DNA from: Lysobacteraceae bacterium
Lineage (GTDB): Bacteria; Pseudomonadota; Gammaproteobacteria; Steroidobacterales; Steroidobacteraceae
Assembly: GCA_012516015.1 (NCBI GenBank)
Contig: JAAYXG010000343.1
Coordinates: 1-7,965 of the forward strand
DNA: 7,965 nt
Direction of reading: 5' to 3'
Within the stretch, counting starts at the first letter, position 1. Each line of letters starts with the position of its first letter. The notes below the pieces were generated by a model. It was not told where the DNA came from and did no database searches. It worked only from the letters and a program-made list of their open reading frames with translations. Below, piece by piece: positions 1-6,456 of this stretch. Position numbers and translations under genes: made by a program.

Positions 1-2
1 AA

Positions 3-47
3 CAATTGGATCTCGCCTATGTCGAAGCACAGGAGCCGAGCGGATAG
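3..47 (+). CDS. C-terminal end of an unidentified upstream gene
   Basis: Reading from base 3 gives an open frame of 14 codons (QLDLAYVEAQEPSG) that ends at a TAG at 45-47. The stop overlaps the AGGAG ribosome binding site of the next gene, a common arrangement in translationally linked operons. The fragment is too short to identify, and the other two forward frames are also open here. The call therefore rests on the neat stop/RBS overlap and is tentative. Confidence 0.35.
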   Translation, partial: QLDLAYVEAQEPSG

Positions 48-56
48 GAGCCAGCG

Positions 57-455
57 ATGGCCGATGCGCAAGACGAATTGAAAGCCGCGGTCATCGAGCA
101 CACGAAAGCGAGCGGCATGCGTCGGCTCATCCTGGCGTCGATCAACTCGCTCAAGGGGCTTCGCAGCGCGATTCGGTCCGAGGCGGCGTTTCGCCAGGAG
201 CTCGCGCTTGCGTTCGTGCTTGTCCCGCTCGGCCTCTGGCTAGGCGAGTCGTCGATCGAGAAAGCTTTGCTCGTCGCTTCCGTGTTGCTCGTGCTGGTGG
301 TCGAATTGCTGAATACCGCGATCGAAGCCGTCGTGGATCGCGTGGGCCTCGAGCATCATGTACTGTCGGGCCGCGCGAAAGATGTAGGATCGGCGGCAGT
401 TCTCGTCGCGCTTGTTCTCATGGTGACGGTGTGGGCTCTGTTGTTGTTTCCATGA
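57..455 (+). CDS. dgkA: Diacylglycerol kinase, prokaryotic DgkA type
   Basis: This small integral membrane enzyme phosphorylates diacylglycerol to phosphatidic acid with ATP, returning the diacylglycerol released by osmoregulated glucan or lipopolysaccharide modification to phospholipid synthesis. The 132-residue protein matches the usual length of about 120 plus a short N-terminal extension. It contains the family signature NTAIEAVVDR (residues 86-95) and RAKDVGSAAV (106-115). By comparison with E. coli DgkA, E90 is the catalytic base, E42, E83 and N86 lie in the metal/ATP site, and K108-D109 are the conserved pair. An amphipathic N-terminal stretch with SEAAFRQE (41-48) precedes three hydrophobic segments at roughly 49-63, 69-85 and 111-131, as expected for the trimeric fold. 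The ATG at 57 is preceded by AGGAG at 46-50 with six bases between. A protease gene starts 65 bases after the stop, so cotranscription is possible. Confidence 0.96.
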   Translation: MADAQDELKAAVIEHTKASGMRRLILASINSLKGLRSAIRSEAAFRQELALAFVLVPLGLWLGESSIEKALLVASVLLVLVVELLNTAIEAVVDRVGLEHHVLSGRAKDVGSAAVLVALVLMVTVWALLLFP

Positions 456-520
456 GGGGAACTACCCGTCTTGCGGGGGCTCCTAGCTACCGTCCTTCCA
501 AACGCTTGTGATGCCTCCTT

Positions 521-3391
521 ATGCATAGACTCCTCCTCGCCGCGATCGTCTTCCTCGCCCTCCCTTCGATTGCGGCCGACCAGGTATCCGCGCCGGTCGT
601 TTCGGTCCCTGAAGTCGAGGATTCTCGGTGGACGCGCACGATTGAGCGGGTCGCAAGCGGTGTCGTCACGATTCAAGTGGATTTGACGCGCGCGTTCGAC
701 ACCGAATGGAACATGTCGAGCCAGGCGACCGGATTCGTCGTCGACGCGAAGCGCGGCTTGATCCTGACGAATCGGCACGTCGTCACGCCGGGGCCCGTGA
801 CCGCGCAGGCGGTATTCTTGAATCGGGAAGAGGTCAAGCTCTATCCCGTGTACCGCGACCCGGTCCATGACTTCGGCTTCTATCGCTACGATCCGTCGAA
901 GCTGCGCTTCATCGAGCCGACCGAGCTCAAGCTCTATCCGGAAGGCGCTCAAGTCGGACGCGAGATTCGCGTGATCGGCAACGATGCCGGCGAGCAGCTG
1001 TCGATTCTCGCCGGCACGCTGGCGCGCCTCGATCGCGAAGCGCCGAACTACGGTCTCGGCAAGTACAACGACTTCAACACGTTCTACTACCAAGCAGCGT
1101 CGAGCACCTCCGGCGGCTCGTCCGGCTCGCCCGTCATCGACATCGAAGGTCGCGTGCTCGCATTGAACGCGGGAGGCAGCACGGCAGCGGCGTCGAGCTT
1201 CTACTTGCCGCTCGATCGCGTCGCGCGTGCGCTGCGTCTGATTCAAGAGGGCAAGCCCGTCACGCGCGGAACGCTGCAGACCGTCTTCTCGTACACGCCC
1301 TACGATGAAGTGCGGCGACTCGGCCTCGACAACGAAACGGAATCGGAGGTGCGACGCAAGTTCCCGCGGAGCACGGGCATGCTCGTCGTCTCGGAAGTGC
1401 AGCGCGGCTCGCCGGCGGAGAAGATCATCGAACCGGGCGACATTCTCGTGCGCATCAACGGCGAGCTCGCCATCGATTTCAACGCACTCGCGACGGTGCT
1501 CGACGAAGGCGTCGGCAGGACGGTCGAGCTCACGCTTCAGCGGGGCGGCCAGGTGCTCGAGCGGAAACTCACGATCGAAGATCTGTACGCCATCACGCCC
1601 GACGCCTTTGTCGAGTTCGGCGCTGCGGTCGTACACGATCTGTCGTGGCAGCAGGCGCGCCACATCAACGTGCCGATCAGCGGCGTGTACGTTGCGAATC
1701 CGGGCTACGTGTTCGGCGCGGCGGCGGTGCCGCGCGGCGCGGTGATCACCGAGATCGACGGCAAGCCGATCGCGACGCTCGCGGAGTTCGAAAGCGTCAT
1801 GCGAGAGATGAAAGACGGCGAACGCGCCACGGTGCGCTTCTTCACGATCGACGATCCGAAGACCGCGCAATGGCGCGTGATTCGCATGGATCGTCGCTGG
1901 TATCCCGCTTCGACCTGCCGGCGCGACGACCAACTCGGTACCTGGCCCTGCGCGGCTTGGATGGAGGATGGCGTTGCCGAGCCGCCGAAACCCGCGACGA
2001 CGACCTTCGCGAAGACGAACGATCCGATCGTTACGCGGATTGCGCCCTCGCTCGTGCTCGTCAACTTCGACATGCCGTATTCGGTGTCCGGCATCACGGA
2101 GCGTCACTACTATGGTACCGGGCTCATCATCGATGCCGAGCGCGGTTTGGTGGCGGTCGATCGCAATACGGTGCCGGCGCCCATAGGCGATGTGCGCCTC
2201 ACGTTCGCAGGCACGATTGAAGTGCCCGGCCGCGTCGAGTACATCCATCCGCTGCACAACCTTGCGGTGGTCTCCTACGACCCGAAGCTGATCGGCGCCA
2301 CACCGACGCGTTCGGCGACCTTCAAGCCGACGGAATTGCATTCGGGTGAGGGTGTGTGGGTCGTCGGCCTGCGCGCCGACGGCAAGGTGCAATCGCGACA
2401 AGCAACGGTCGCGTCCGTCGATCCGGTGCAGTATCCGCTTTCCCGCACGCTGCAGTTCCGCGAGTCCAATCTCGAGACGGTAAGCCTCGTGAACGGACCG
2501 AGCGATTACGACGGGGTCATCGTCAACAAGAGCGGCGAGGTGATGGCGACATGGGCCAGCTTTGCCTATGAAGCCGGCCGTGAGATCGCGCAGGAGAACC
2601 GCGGCATTCCGGCGGACCTGATCGTCGAGATGTTGAATGCCGTGCGCAACGAGCGGCCGCTGCGCTCGCTCGAGGCGGAGCTGCTGCCGATTCCGCTGTC
2701 GGCAGCGAGCAAGCTCGGCCTCTCACAGGACTGGATCAAGCGAATCACGGAGCACAGCCCGGAACGGCGCCAGGTCCTGAGCGTCACCCGCCTCGTGGGC
2801 GGATCGCCGGCTGACAGCATCCTGCGTTCGGGAGACCTCATCCTCGCAATCGACGGGGAGATCGTGAATCGCTTCCGCGAGGTCGAGCGCGCGGTTCAAA
2901 AGCCGAGCGTGCGTGCCGTCGTCTTGCGCAACGGGACGGAGCAGACGATCGAAGTGCCCACGGTCGCATTGGAGGGCACGGCGCTCGACCGCATCGTCGT
3001 ATGGGCCGGCGCGGTGCTGCAAAGACCGCATCGCGCGCTCGCGGCCCAGCGCGGTATAGGACCGGAGGGCGTCTTCGTTGCCTACTTCTCGTACGGCTCG
3101 CCCGCCACGCGCTATCAGTTGTGGGCTGGCCGACGGATCACGGAGGTCGACGGACAGCCGACGCCCGATCTCGATGCGTTCATCCGCGCCGTCGCCGGAC
3201 GCGAGGACAGCAGCTCCTTGCGCTTGCGAACGCTGACCTGGAACGGCTCGGTGGAAGTCATCACGCTCAAGCTCGACAATCAGTATTGGCCGATGTACGA
3301 GCTCAGACGTACTGACGAAGGCTGGAAACGGTATGGTCCCGGCGCCTCGAAGGAGTCGAGCCCGCAGGTGAGTAGCCTCGGAGGCGGCTAG
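521..3391 (+). CDS. Exported tandem HtrA-like serine protease, Nma111/Deg7 architecture, four PDZ domains
   Basis: A 956-residue protein starting with a signal peptide (hydrophobic residues 3-15, likely cut after SIA at 16-18), so it probably acts in the periplasm on damaged or specific envelope proteins. Protease domain 1 (about 38-245) has a full triad: H86 in TNRHVV, D117 in VHDFGFYRYDP and S201 in GGSSGSPV. PDZ 1 spans about 270-352, with the ligand loop near STGMLVV. PDZ 2 spans about 360-440 and resembles the PDZ-like domain of Nma111. Protease domain 2 (about 500-705) keeps the fold pattern but aligns N549 with the histidine and N580 with the aspartate. Its serine loop reads NGPSDYDG instead of GxSGxP, so it is probably inactive. 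PDZ 3 (about 722-815) and PDZ 4 (about 825-920) follow. Yeast Nma111 and plant Deg7 share this duplicated, half-degenerate plan. ATG 521 is the only ATG after the in-frame stop at 509-511, but no clear Shine-Dalgarno sequence precedes it. DegP and DegQ are ruled out by the doubled length. Confidence 0.9.
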   Translation: MHRLLLAAIVFLALPSIAADQVSAPVVSVPEVEDSRWTRTIERVASGVVTIQVDLTRAFDTEWNMSSQATGFVVDAKRGLILTNRHVVTPGPVTAQAVFLNREEVKLYPVYRDPVHDFGFYRYDPSKLRFIEPTELKLYPEGAQVGREIRVIGNDAGEQLSILAGTLARLDREAPNYGLGKYNDFNTFYYQAASSTSGGSSGSPVIDIEGRVLALNAGGSTAAASSFYLPLDRVARALRLIQEGKPVTRGTLQTVFSYTPYDEVRRLGLDNETESEVRRKFPRSTGMLVVSEVQRGSPAEKIIEPGDILVRINGELAIDFNALATVLDEGVGRTVELTLQRGGQVLERKLTIEDLYAITPDAFVEFGAAVVHDLSWQQARHINVPISGVYVANPGYVFGAAAVPRGAVITEIDGKPIATLAEFESVMREMKDGERATVRFFTIDDPKTAQWRVIRMDRRWYPASTCRRDDQLGTWPCAAWMEDGVAEPPKPATTTFAKTNDPIVTRIAPSLVLVNFDMPYSVSGITERHYYGTGLIIDAERGLVAVDRNTVPAPIGDVRLTFAGTIEVPGRVEYIHPLHNLAVVSYDPKLIGATPTRSATFKPTELHSGEGVWVVGLRADGKVQSRQATVASVDPVQYPLSRTLQFRESNLETVSLVNGPSDYDGVIVNKSGEVMATWASFAYEAGREIAQENRGIPADLIVEMLNAVRNERPLRSLEAELLPIPLSAASKLGLSQDWIKRITEHSPERRQVLSVTRLVGGSPADSILRSGDLILAIDGEIVNRFREVERAVQKPSVRAVVLRNGTEQTIEVPTVALEGTALDRIVVWAGAVLQRPHRALAAQRGIGPEGVFVAYFSYGSPATRYQLWAGRRITEVDGQPTPDLDAFIRAVAGREDSSSLRLRTLTWNGSVEVITLKLDNQYWPMYELRRTDEGWKRYGPGASKESSPQVSSLGGG

Positions 3392-3428
3392 CGGATATCG
3401 AACGCCAGGGCCCTCAGTGTTTGCCGCA

Positions 3429-3442
3429 CGCCACACGTGGCG
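3429..3442. repeat. Short inverted repeat between the protease gene and sua5
   Basis: CGCCAC and GTGGCG are perfect reverse complements separated by two bases, which gives a 5 bp stem with a CACG loop if transcribed. The repeat lies 38 bases past the protease stop and about 46-59 bases before the sua5 start codon. It could be a weak transcript end, although no T-run follows, or an operator for a regulator of sua5. The rest of the 96-base gap is GC-rich and unremarkable apart from the promoter candidate. Confidence 0.3.
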
Positions 3443-3472
3443 AACGCGCGCGCCGCGGGGATTCGGCGCCCC

Positions 3473-3481
3473 TGCTATGAT
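3473..3481 (+). promoter_or_regulatory. Extended -10 promoter candidate for sua5, suggesting a leaderless transcript
   Basis: TGCTATGAT matches the extended -10 consensus TGnTATAAT at all but one position. Six bases separate it from the A of the sua5 ATG at 3488, so the expected transcription start falls on or next to the start codon. No Shine-Dalgarno sequence is visible ahead of that ATG, which agrees with leaderless translation. The -35 region at the usual distance (about 3453-3458) is a poor match, but extended -10 promoters often do without one. Confidence 0.45.
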
Positions 3482-3487
3482 TGATGG

Positions 3488-4534
3488 ATGGTCACTGCAC
3501 GGGTTCTGCAGCAACAGATTTTGCATGCCGTCGAAGCGCTGCGTGCCGGCGAGCTCGTCGCGTTCCCCACGGAAACCGTGTACGGCCTCGGTGCGAACGC
3601 GAACAATCCCGAGGCGGTTCGCAAGATTTTCCAAGTCAAAGGACGGCCTTCGACTCATCCAGTCATCGTGCACATCGATCATCCGCGCTACCTGCAGCGT
3701 TGGGTGCGCGAGATGCCGCCCGAAGGAAAGAAGCTCGCGGATGCATTCTGGCCGGGGCCGCTCACGATCGTTGCAAAGCGCGCTCCTGCGGTGAACGACG
3801 TCATCACGGGCGGCCAGGATACGGTCGCGATCCGCGTGCCGAATCATCCCATCGCGCAGCAACTGCTCAATGCGTTCGGAGGCGGGATCGCCGCGCCGTC
3901 GGCGAACCGCTATGGGCGAGTCAGCCCGACGCGCGCCGAGCATGTGCGAGAAGAATTCGAGGACGAGGTGGAGATCATCCTCGACGGCGGCGATTGCAAA
4001 GTCGGCCTCGAGTCGACGATCGTCTCATGCGTGGGCGACGTGCCGTACGTGTTGCGTCCCGGCAGCATCAGTCTCTCTCAGTTGCGGGCCGTGTGTCCCT
4101 CGATTCAAGTCGGCCCGAATCCCAGCGCGCCGCGCGTTCCGGGCACGACCGCGCGTCACTATTCGCCTGCGACGCCGTTGAACGTCGTGCCGAGTCGGCG
4201 ACTCGAGCAAGTCATGAACGAGTTCACGTCGAAGGGCGAGAAAGTGGCCGTGCTCGCTCAACGGCCGCCGGCCACGGCCAATCCGTACATGACGTGGGTG
4301 AATGCCGGCATTCGTCCGGATCACTATTCCCGTCAGCTCTATGCAAACCTGCGCACGCTCGACAAGGCAGGCGCCAAGATCATCCTCGTCGAAGAAGTCC
4401 CTGAAGGAGAGAAGTGGGACGCCGCGCGCGACCGTCTGAGACGCGCCGCCTCTGCGGAGAACATCGTGACCTACGATCAAGATATCGCGGCGTGGGTCGC
4501 GGATTTCGGCGAGGAGGGCGGGCCAACTCGATGA
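3488..4534 (+). CDS. sua5: Threonylcarbamoyl-AMP synthase, full-length Sua5 type
   Basis: Makes L-threonylcarbamoyladenylate from threonine, bicarbonate and ATP in the cytoplasm. The Tsa transferase complex then uses this to form t6A37 on tRNAs that read ANN codons. The 348-residue protein has the two-domain Sua5 layout, unlike the roughly 190-residue TsaC/YrdC form of E. coli. The YrdC domain (about 9-200) shows PTETVYGLG (27-35), KGRP (51-54) with K51 and R53 for nucleotide binding, FWPGPLTIV (87-95), PSANRYGRVSPT (137-148), LESTIV (174-179) and VLRPGSIS (188-195). The linker carries the typical PGTTARHYSP motif (218-227). The C-terminal Sua5 domain (about 228-335) ends in the usual DAARDRLRRAA helix (311-321). 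ATG 3488 fits the normal family N-terminus and sits just after an extended -10 element, with no visible Shine-Dalgarno sequence. The gene converges with the AAA+ gene downstream, and all other Tsa genes lie outside the window. Confidence 0.95.
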   Translation: MVTARVLQQQILHAVEALRAGELVAFPTETVYGLGANANNPEAVRKIFQVKGRPSTHPVIVHIDHPRYLQRWVREMPPEGKKLADAFWPGPLTIVAKRAPAVNDVITGGQDTVAIRVPNHPIAQQLLNAFGGGIAAPSANRYGRVSPTRAEHVREEFEDEVEIILDGGDCKVGLESTIVSCVGDVPYVLRPGSISLSQLRAVCPSIQVGPNPSAPRVPGTTARHYSPATPLNVVPSRRLEQVMNEFTSKGEKVAVLAQRPPATANPYMTWVNAGIRPDHYSRQLYANLRTLDKAGAKIILVEEVPEGEKWDAARDRLRRAASAENIVTYDQDIAAWVADFGEEGGPTR

Positions 4535-4544
4535 CGGCTCCGCG

Positions 4545-4614
4545 GTCGTCAGCCGACGGTCGACAGCCCACAGGAAGAGGGCGCCTCGCTTGTCGTCAGC
4601 CGTGAACGGTCAAC
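4545..4614 (+). repeat. Degenerate heptamer repeat with a duplicated GTCGTCAGCCG unit
   Basis: Starting 11 bases past the sua5 stop, four heptamers run head to tail in phase: GTCGTCA, GCCGACG, GTCGACA and GCCCACA (4545-4572), followed by GGAAGAG. GTCGTCAGCCG at 4545-4555 recurs exactly at 4592-4602. The similarity continues as ACGGTC plus GAC or AAC after a three-base insertion in the second copy. A related heptamer array lies downstream of the decarboxylase gene near 7699. No coding potential is evident. The function is unknown: it may be a dispersed intergenic repeat or a structured 3' end between convergent genes. Confidence 0.55.
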
Positions 4615-4641
4615 CTGCAGTTGAGTAGCAACGCGACCGAG

Positions 4642-4654
4642 GGCGGTTCCCGCC
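4642..4654 (-). terminator. Weak GC hairpin after the AAA+ gene, possible transcript end
   Basis: GGCGG, TTC, CCGCC forms a 5 bp all-GC stem with a three-base loop, starting 8 bases beyond the stop codon of the minus-strand ATPase gene. There is no T-run on either side, so it is not a convincing intrinsic terminator. At most it marks a pausing or Rho-assisted end serving this convergent junction. Confidence 0.2.
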
Positions 4655-4661
4655 GCCGCTT

Positions 4662-6158
4662 CTAGTCCGCTTGTACCGTGCGTTCTTTCGCCCACGCTCT
4701 CAACTCGCCGATTCTTTCCGCCATGACGATCGACAGCGGGCGCGTCGCTTGAATCTCGTGTAGCACGTGAACGGCGCCCGGGCGTTCGTCGTGCGCGTGG
4801 GCAGCGAAGATTGCGGAGACGATTGCTTGCTCGATTTCCGCGCCCGAGAAGCCTTCGCACGCCGCCGCGAGGCGAGCGACGTCGGTCTCGCTCAGCGCCA
4901 ATTCGCGCTTCCTCGCGTGAATGTTGACGATGTCCTGCCGAACTTTCCGGCTGGGCAGGTCGACGAAGAAGATCTCGTCGAAACGACCTTTGCGGATGAG
5001 CTCGGGCGGCAATGCGGAGATGTCGTTTGCCGTCGCCACGACGAATACCTTCGTCTTCTTCTCGGCGAGCCACGTGAGGAACGTCCCGAGCAGACGTCGC
5101 GAGATGCCGCTGTCGCCATCGCTCGTTGCGAGGCCTTTCTCGATCTCATCGATCCAAAGTACGCACGGCGCGAGCACGTCGGCGGTCGCGAGGGATTCGC
5201 GCAGGTTGCGCTCCGATTCGCCGATGTACTTGTTGTGGATCGAAGCGAAGTCGAGCCGCAAGAGCGGCACGCCGTAAATGCCCGCCGCTGCCTTCGCGGC
5301 CACGCTCTTACCGCATCCCTGGACACCGAGCAGCAGCACGCCTTTCGGTGCATCGAGCTTCGGTGCGGAGCCATCGAACGCCGGTTTGCGCTGGCGTAGC
5401 CACTCCTTGAGCCGCGACATGCCGCCCAAGTCCGCGAACTGCGCGGTGTCGTACTCGTAGGAGAGCACGCCGCTGCGATTCAGCAGCTCGTACTTGGCCT
5501 TCATCACGCCCGGCAAATCGCTCGGCAGCAGAGCGCCGTCATCGAAAATCGCCTTTCGGGCGAGGCGTTCCGTGTCGCCCGTGGACAGGCCGGCCAGGTT
5601 CTCGACGAGAAGCTCGAGCGACTTTCGGTCCGTGCGCACTTTGCCGCCGTGCATTTTCGCCCACTCGCTCGCGACCTTCTCTACGATGAGGTGCCGCTCG
5701 GCGCGATTGGGAAACGCGAGCCTGAAGCGCGCGGAGAGATGCTCGAGCTCTCGCGGCAGAGCGATCTCGTGGCTGATCAGCACGAGCGTGCGAGCCGTGC
5801 GCCCGTGCGTCTGACAGATGTCCTTCAGCAAGCGCACGTTGATCGGATCGTTCATGAACGGGTGGAAGTCGAGCAAGACGTACAGCCCCGCCTTGTTGGA
5901 TGCGCGAATCGATTTCAGTACCTCCGTCGGCTCCGAGTTGTGCCGCTGCGCGCCGCCGAGATCGATGTCGATGCGCCGCAGCCCATCCGTCACCGCCCAC
6001 TGAAACACCGGAAGGTGCTCCTTCGTGGCGAGCTGGCGCGCCAGCGTGAGCAGCAGCTCGAGCGCACGCGGCTCGTCGCGCGTCTCGATGACGATCAGTG
6101 GTATGCGGCTCTTCAGCAGGGCGCCGAGATCGCGCTGCGAGTCGGTTGAGCTGGGCAT
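4662..6158 (-). CDS. ycf46: AAA+ ATPase of the Ycf46 family
   Basis: A 498-residue cytoplasmic protein similar over its whole length to chloroplast/cyanobacterial Ycf46 (about 500 residues). The N-terminal domain (about 10-170) has the family pattern [30 protein letters not shown] (51-60) and [12 protein letters not shown] (94-105). A helical linker leads to [12 protein letters not shown] (225-236) and [10 protein letters not shown] (245-254). The C-terminal AAA+ domain has Walker A GVQGCGKS (278-285), pore-loop-like KYIGESE (310-316), Walker B VLWIDE (333-338), sensor 1 ATAND (375-379), the RKGRFDE arginine-finger region (389-395) and a lid with GFSGAEIEQ (436-444). The ATPase motifs are intact, so it should hydrolyse ATP. 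The substrate is unknown. The cyanobacterial relative has been linked to inorganic-carbon use, which need not hold here. The start CAT at 6156-6158 has AGGA ten bases upstream on the minus strand. The gene stands alone, convergent with sua5 and divergent from the decarboxylase. Confidence 0.9.
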   Translation of the reverse strand: MPSSTDSQRDLGALLKSRIPLIVIETRDEPRALELLLTLARQLATKEHLPVFQWAVTDGLRRIDIDLGGAQRHNSEPTEVLKSIRASNKAGLYVLLDFHPFMNDPINVRLLKDICQTHGRTARTLVLISHEIALPRELEHLSARFRLAFPNRAERHLIVEKVASEWAKMHGGKVRTDRKSLELLVENLAGLSTGDTERLARKAIFDDGALLPSDLPGVMKAKYELLNRSGVLSYEYDTAQFADLGGMSRLKEWLRQRKPAFDGSAPKLDAPKGVLLLGVQGCGKSVAAKAAAGIYGVPLLRLDFASIHNKYIGESERNLRESLATADVLAPCVLWIDEIEKGLATSDGDSGISRRLLGTFLTWLAEKKTKVFVVATANDISALPPELIRKGRFDEIFFVDLPSRKVRQDIVNIHARKRELALSETDVARLAAACEGFSGAEIEQAIVSAIFAAHAHDERPGAVHVLHEIQATRPLSIVMAERIGELRAWAKERTVQAD

Positions 6159-6263
6159 CGCGAGAGGATCCTGTGCTTTGTCGGCGTTAGTCTACAGCTG
6201 CTGGGCCTTTGCGACGCGCCGCCCAGTGTGAAGCGCAGCGCGAGCTCGTCACGCGACGGATCG

Positions 6264-6302
6264 AAAAAATGCGACGCAGTTCTTGCATCGCTGCGCATTT
6301 TT
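6264..6302 (-). terminator. Terminator-like hairpin in the divergent intergenic region, strongest leftward
   Basis: On the minus strand, GCGATGCA (6291-6284) and TGCGTCGC (6278-6271) form an 8 bp stem with one G-U pair and an AGAAC loop. After a single A it is followed by six T (6269-6264), the form of an intrinsic terminator. On the plus strand the same stem has a C-A mismatch, but outer arms AAAAATGCG (6265-6273) and CGCATTTTT (6294-6302) pair perfectly, so it could also stop rightward transcription. It lies about 106 bases before the AAA+ start and 155 before the decarboxylase start. A terminator is not expected between two divergent genes, so it may belong to an attenuated leader or a small RNA. 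Confidence 0.5.
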
Positions 6303-6329
6303 GTTACATTTCGCGCCGGCCTGTGTAAG
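6301..6329 (+). promoter_or_regulatory. Possible sigma-70 promoter for the decarboxylase gene
   Basis: TTGTTA (6301-6306) and TGTAAG (6324-6329) each match four of six consensus bases and are exactly 17 bases apart. Transcription would begin near 6336 and leave a leader of about 120 bases before the GTG at 6457. The -35 box overlaps the edge of the terminator-like hairpin. The match is modest and could be chance. I found no better candidate for either divergent gene in 6159-6456. Confidence 0.25.
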
Positions 6330-6383
6330 AGAGCACCCAGAGTCATCGCGAAAGCTGCAGGTGCCGCTCGACCAGAACTTGTG

Positions 6384-6408
6384 AGAGCAAACGAACTTCG
6401 ACTGCTCT
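6384..6408 (+). other. Hairpin in the putative leader of the decarboxylase gene
   Basis: AGAGCA (6384-6389) and TGCTCT (6403-6408) pair perfectly around a 13-base loop and can be extended by G-U pairs. A T/G-rich tract follows (6409-6420). A 13-codon frame that begins GTG at 6381, reads MRANELRLLLLVG and stops at 6422 covers the hairpin and ends 34 bases before the decarboxylase start. The hairpin and frame could form a leader-peptide attenuator, but neither has a clear ribosome binding site or U-run, so this is weak. Confidence 0.2.
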
Positions 6409-6456
6409 TGTTGGTTGGTTAAGTGTCCGCAGCTTTGTCGATGAGGTGCCCAACAG

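Noticed and set aside
465..477. CCCG/CGGG hairpin after dgkA considered as a terminator
   Set aside because: The stem is only 4 bp and no T-run follows, so it cannot be distinguished from chance in GC-rich sequence.
356..2401. A 681-codon open frame on the minus strand opposite the protease gene
   Set aside because: It lies almost wholly antisense to a gene with clear catalytic motifs. Its product is a low-complexity mix rich in Arg, Asp, His and Ala with no recognisable motif, as expected for a mirror frame in GC-rich coding DNA.
3457..3472. GGGG/CCCC pairing just upstream of the sua5 promoter candidate
   Set aside because: It is a low-complexity GC match of three or four pairs with no supporting context.
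2723..3943. A 406-codon open frame on the minus strand across the end of the protease gene and the start of sua5
   Set aside because: It spans two well-supported genes and their gap, its translation is Arg/Asp-rich with no domain pattern, and it has no ribosome binding site of note.
4610..4624. TCAAC/GTTGA hairpin downstream of sua5 considered as a terminator
   Set aside because: It has a 5 bp AT-containing stem with no U-tract and is probably incidental to the heptamer repeat beside it.
6113..6346. A 77-codon minus-strand frame upstream of the AAA+ gene
   Set aside because: It overlaps the start of the ATPase gene in another frame, passes through the hairpin and its T-run, and shows no motif.
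6228..6422. A 64-codon plus-strand frame in the divergent intergenic region starting at GTG
   Set aside because: It runs through the terminator-like hairpin and the putative promoter, has no clear ribosome binding site, and the translation is not recognisable. Only its last 13 codons are discussed as a possible leader peptide.
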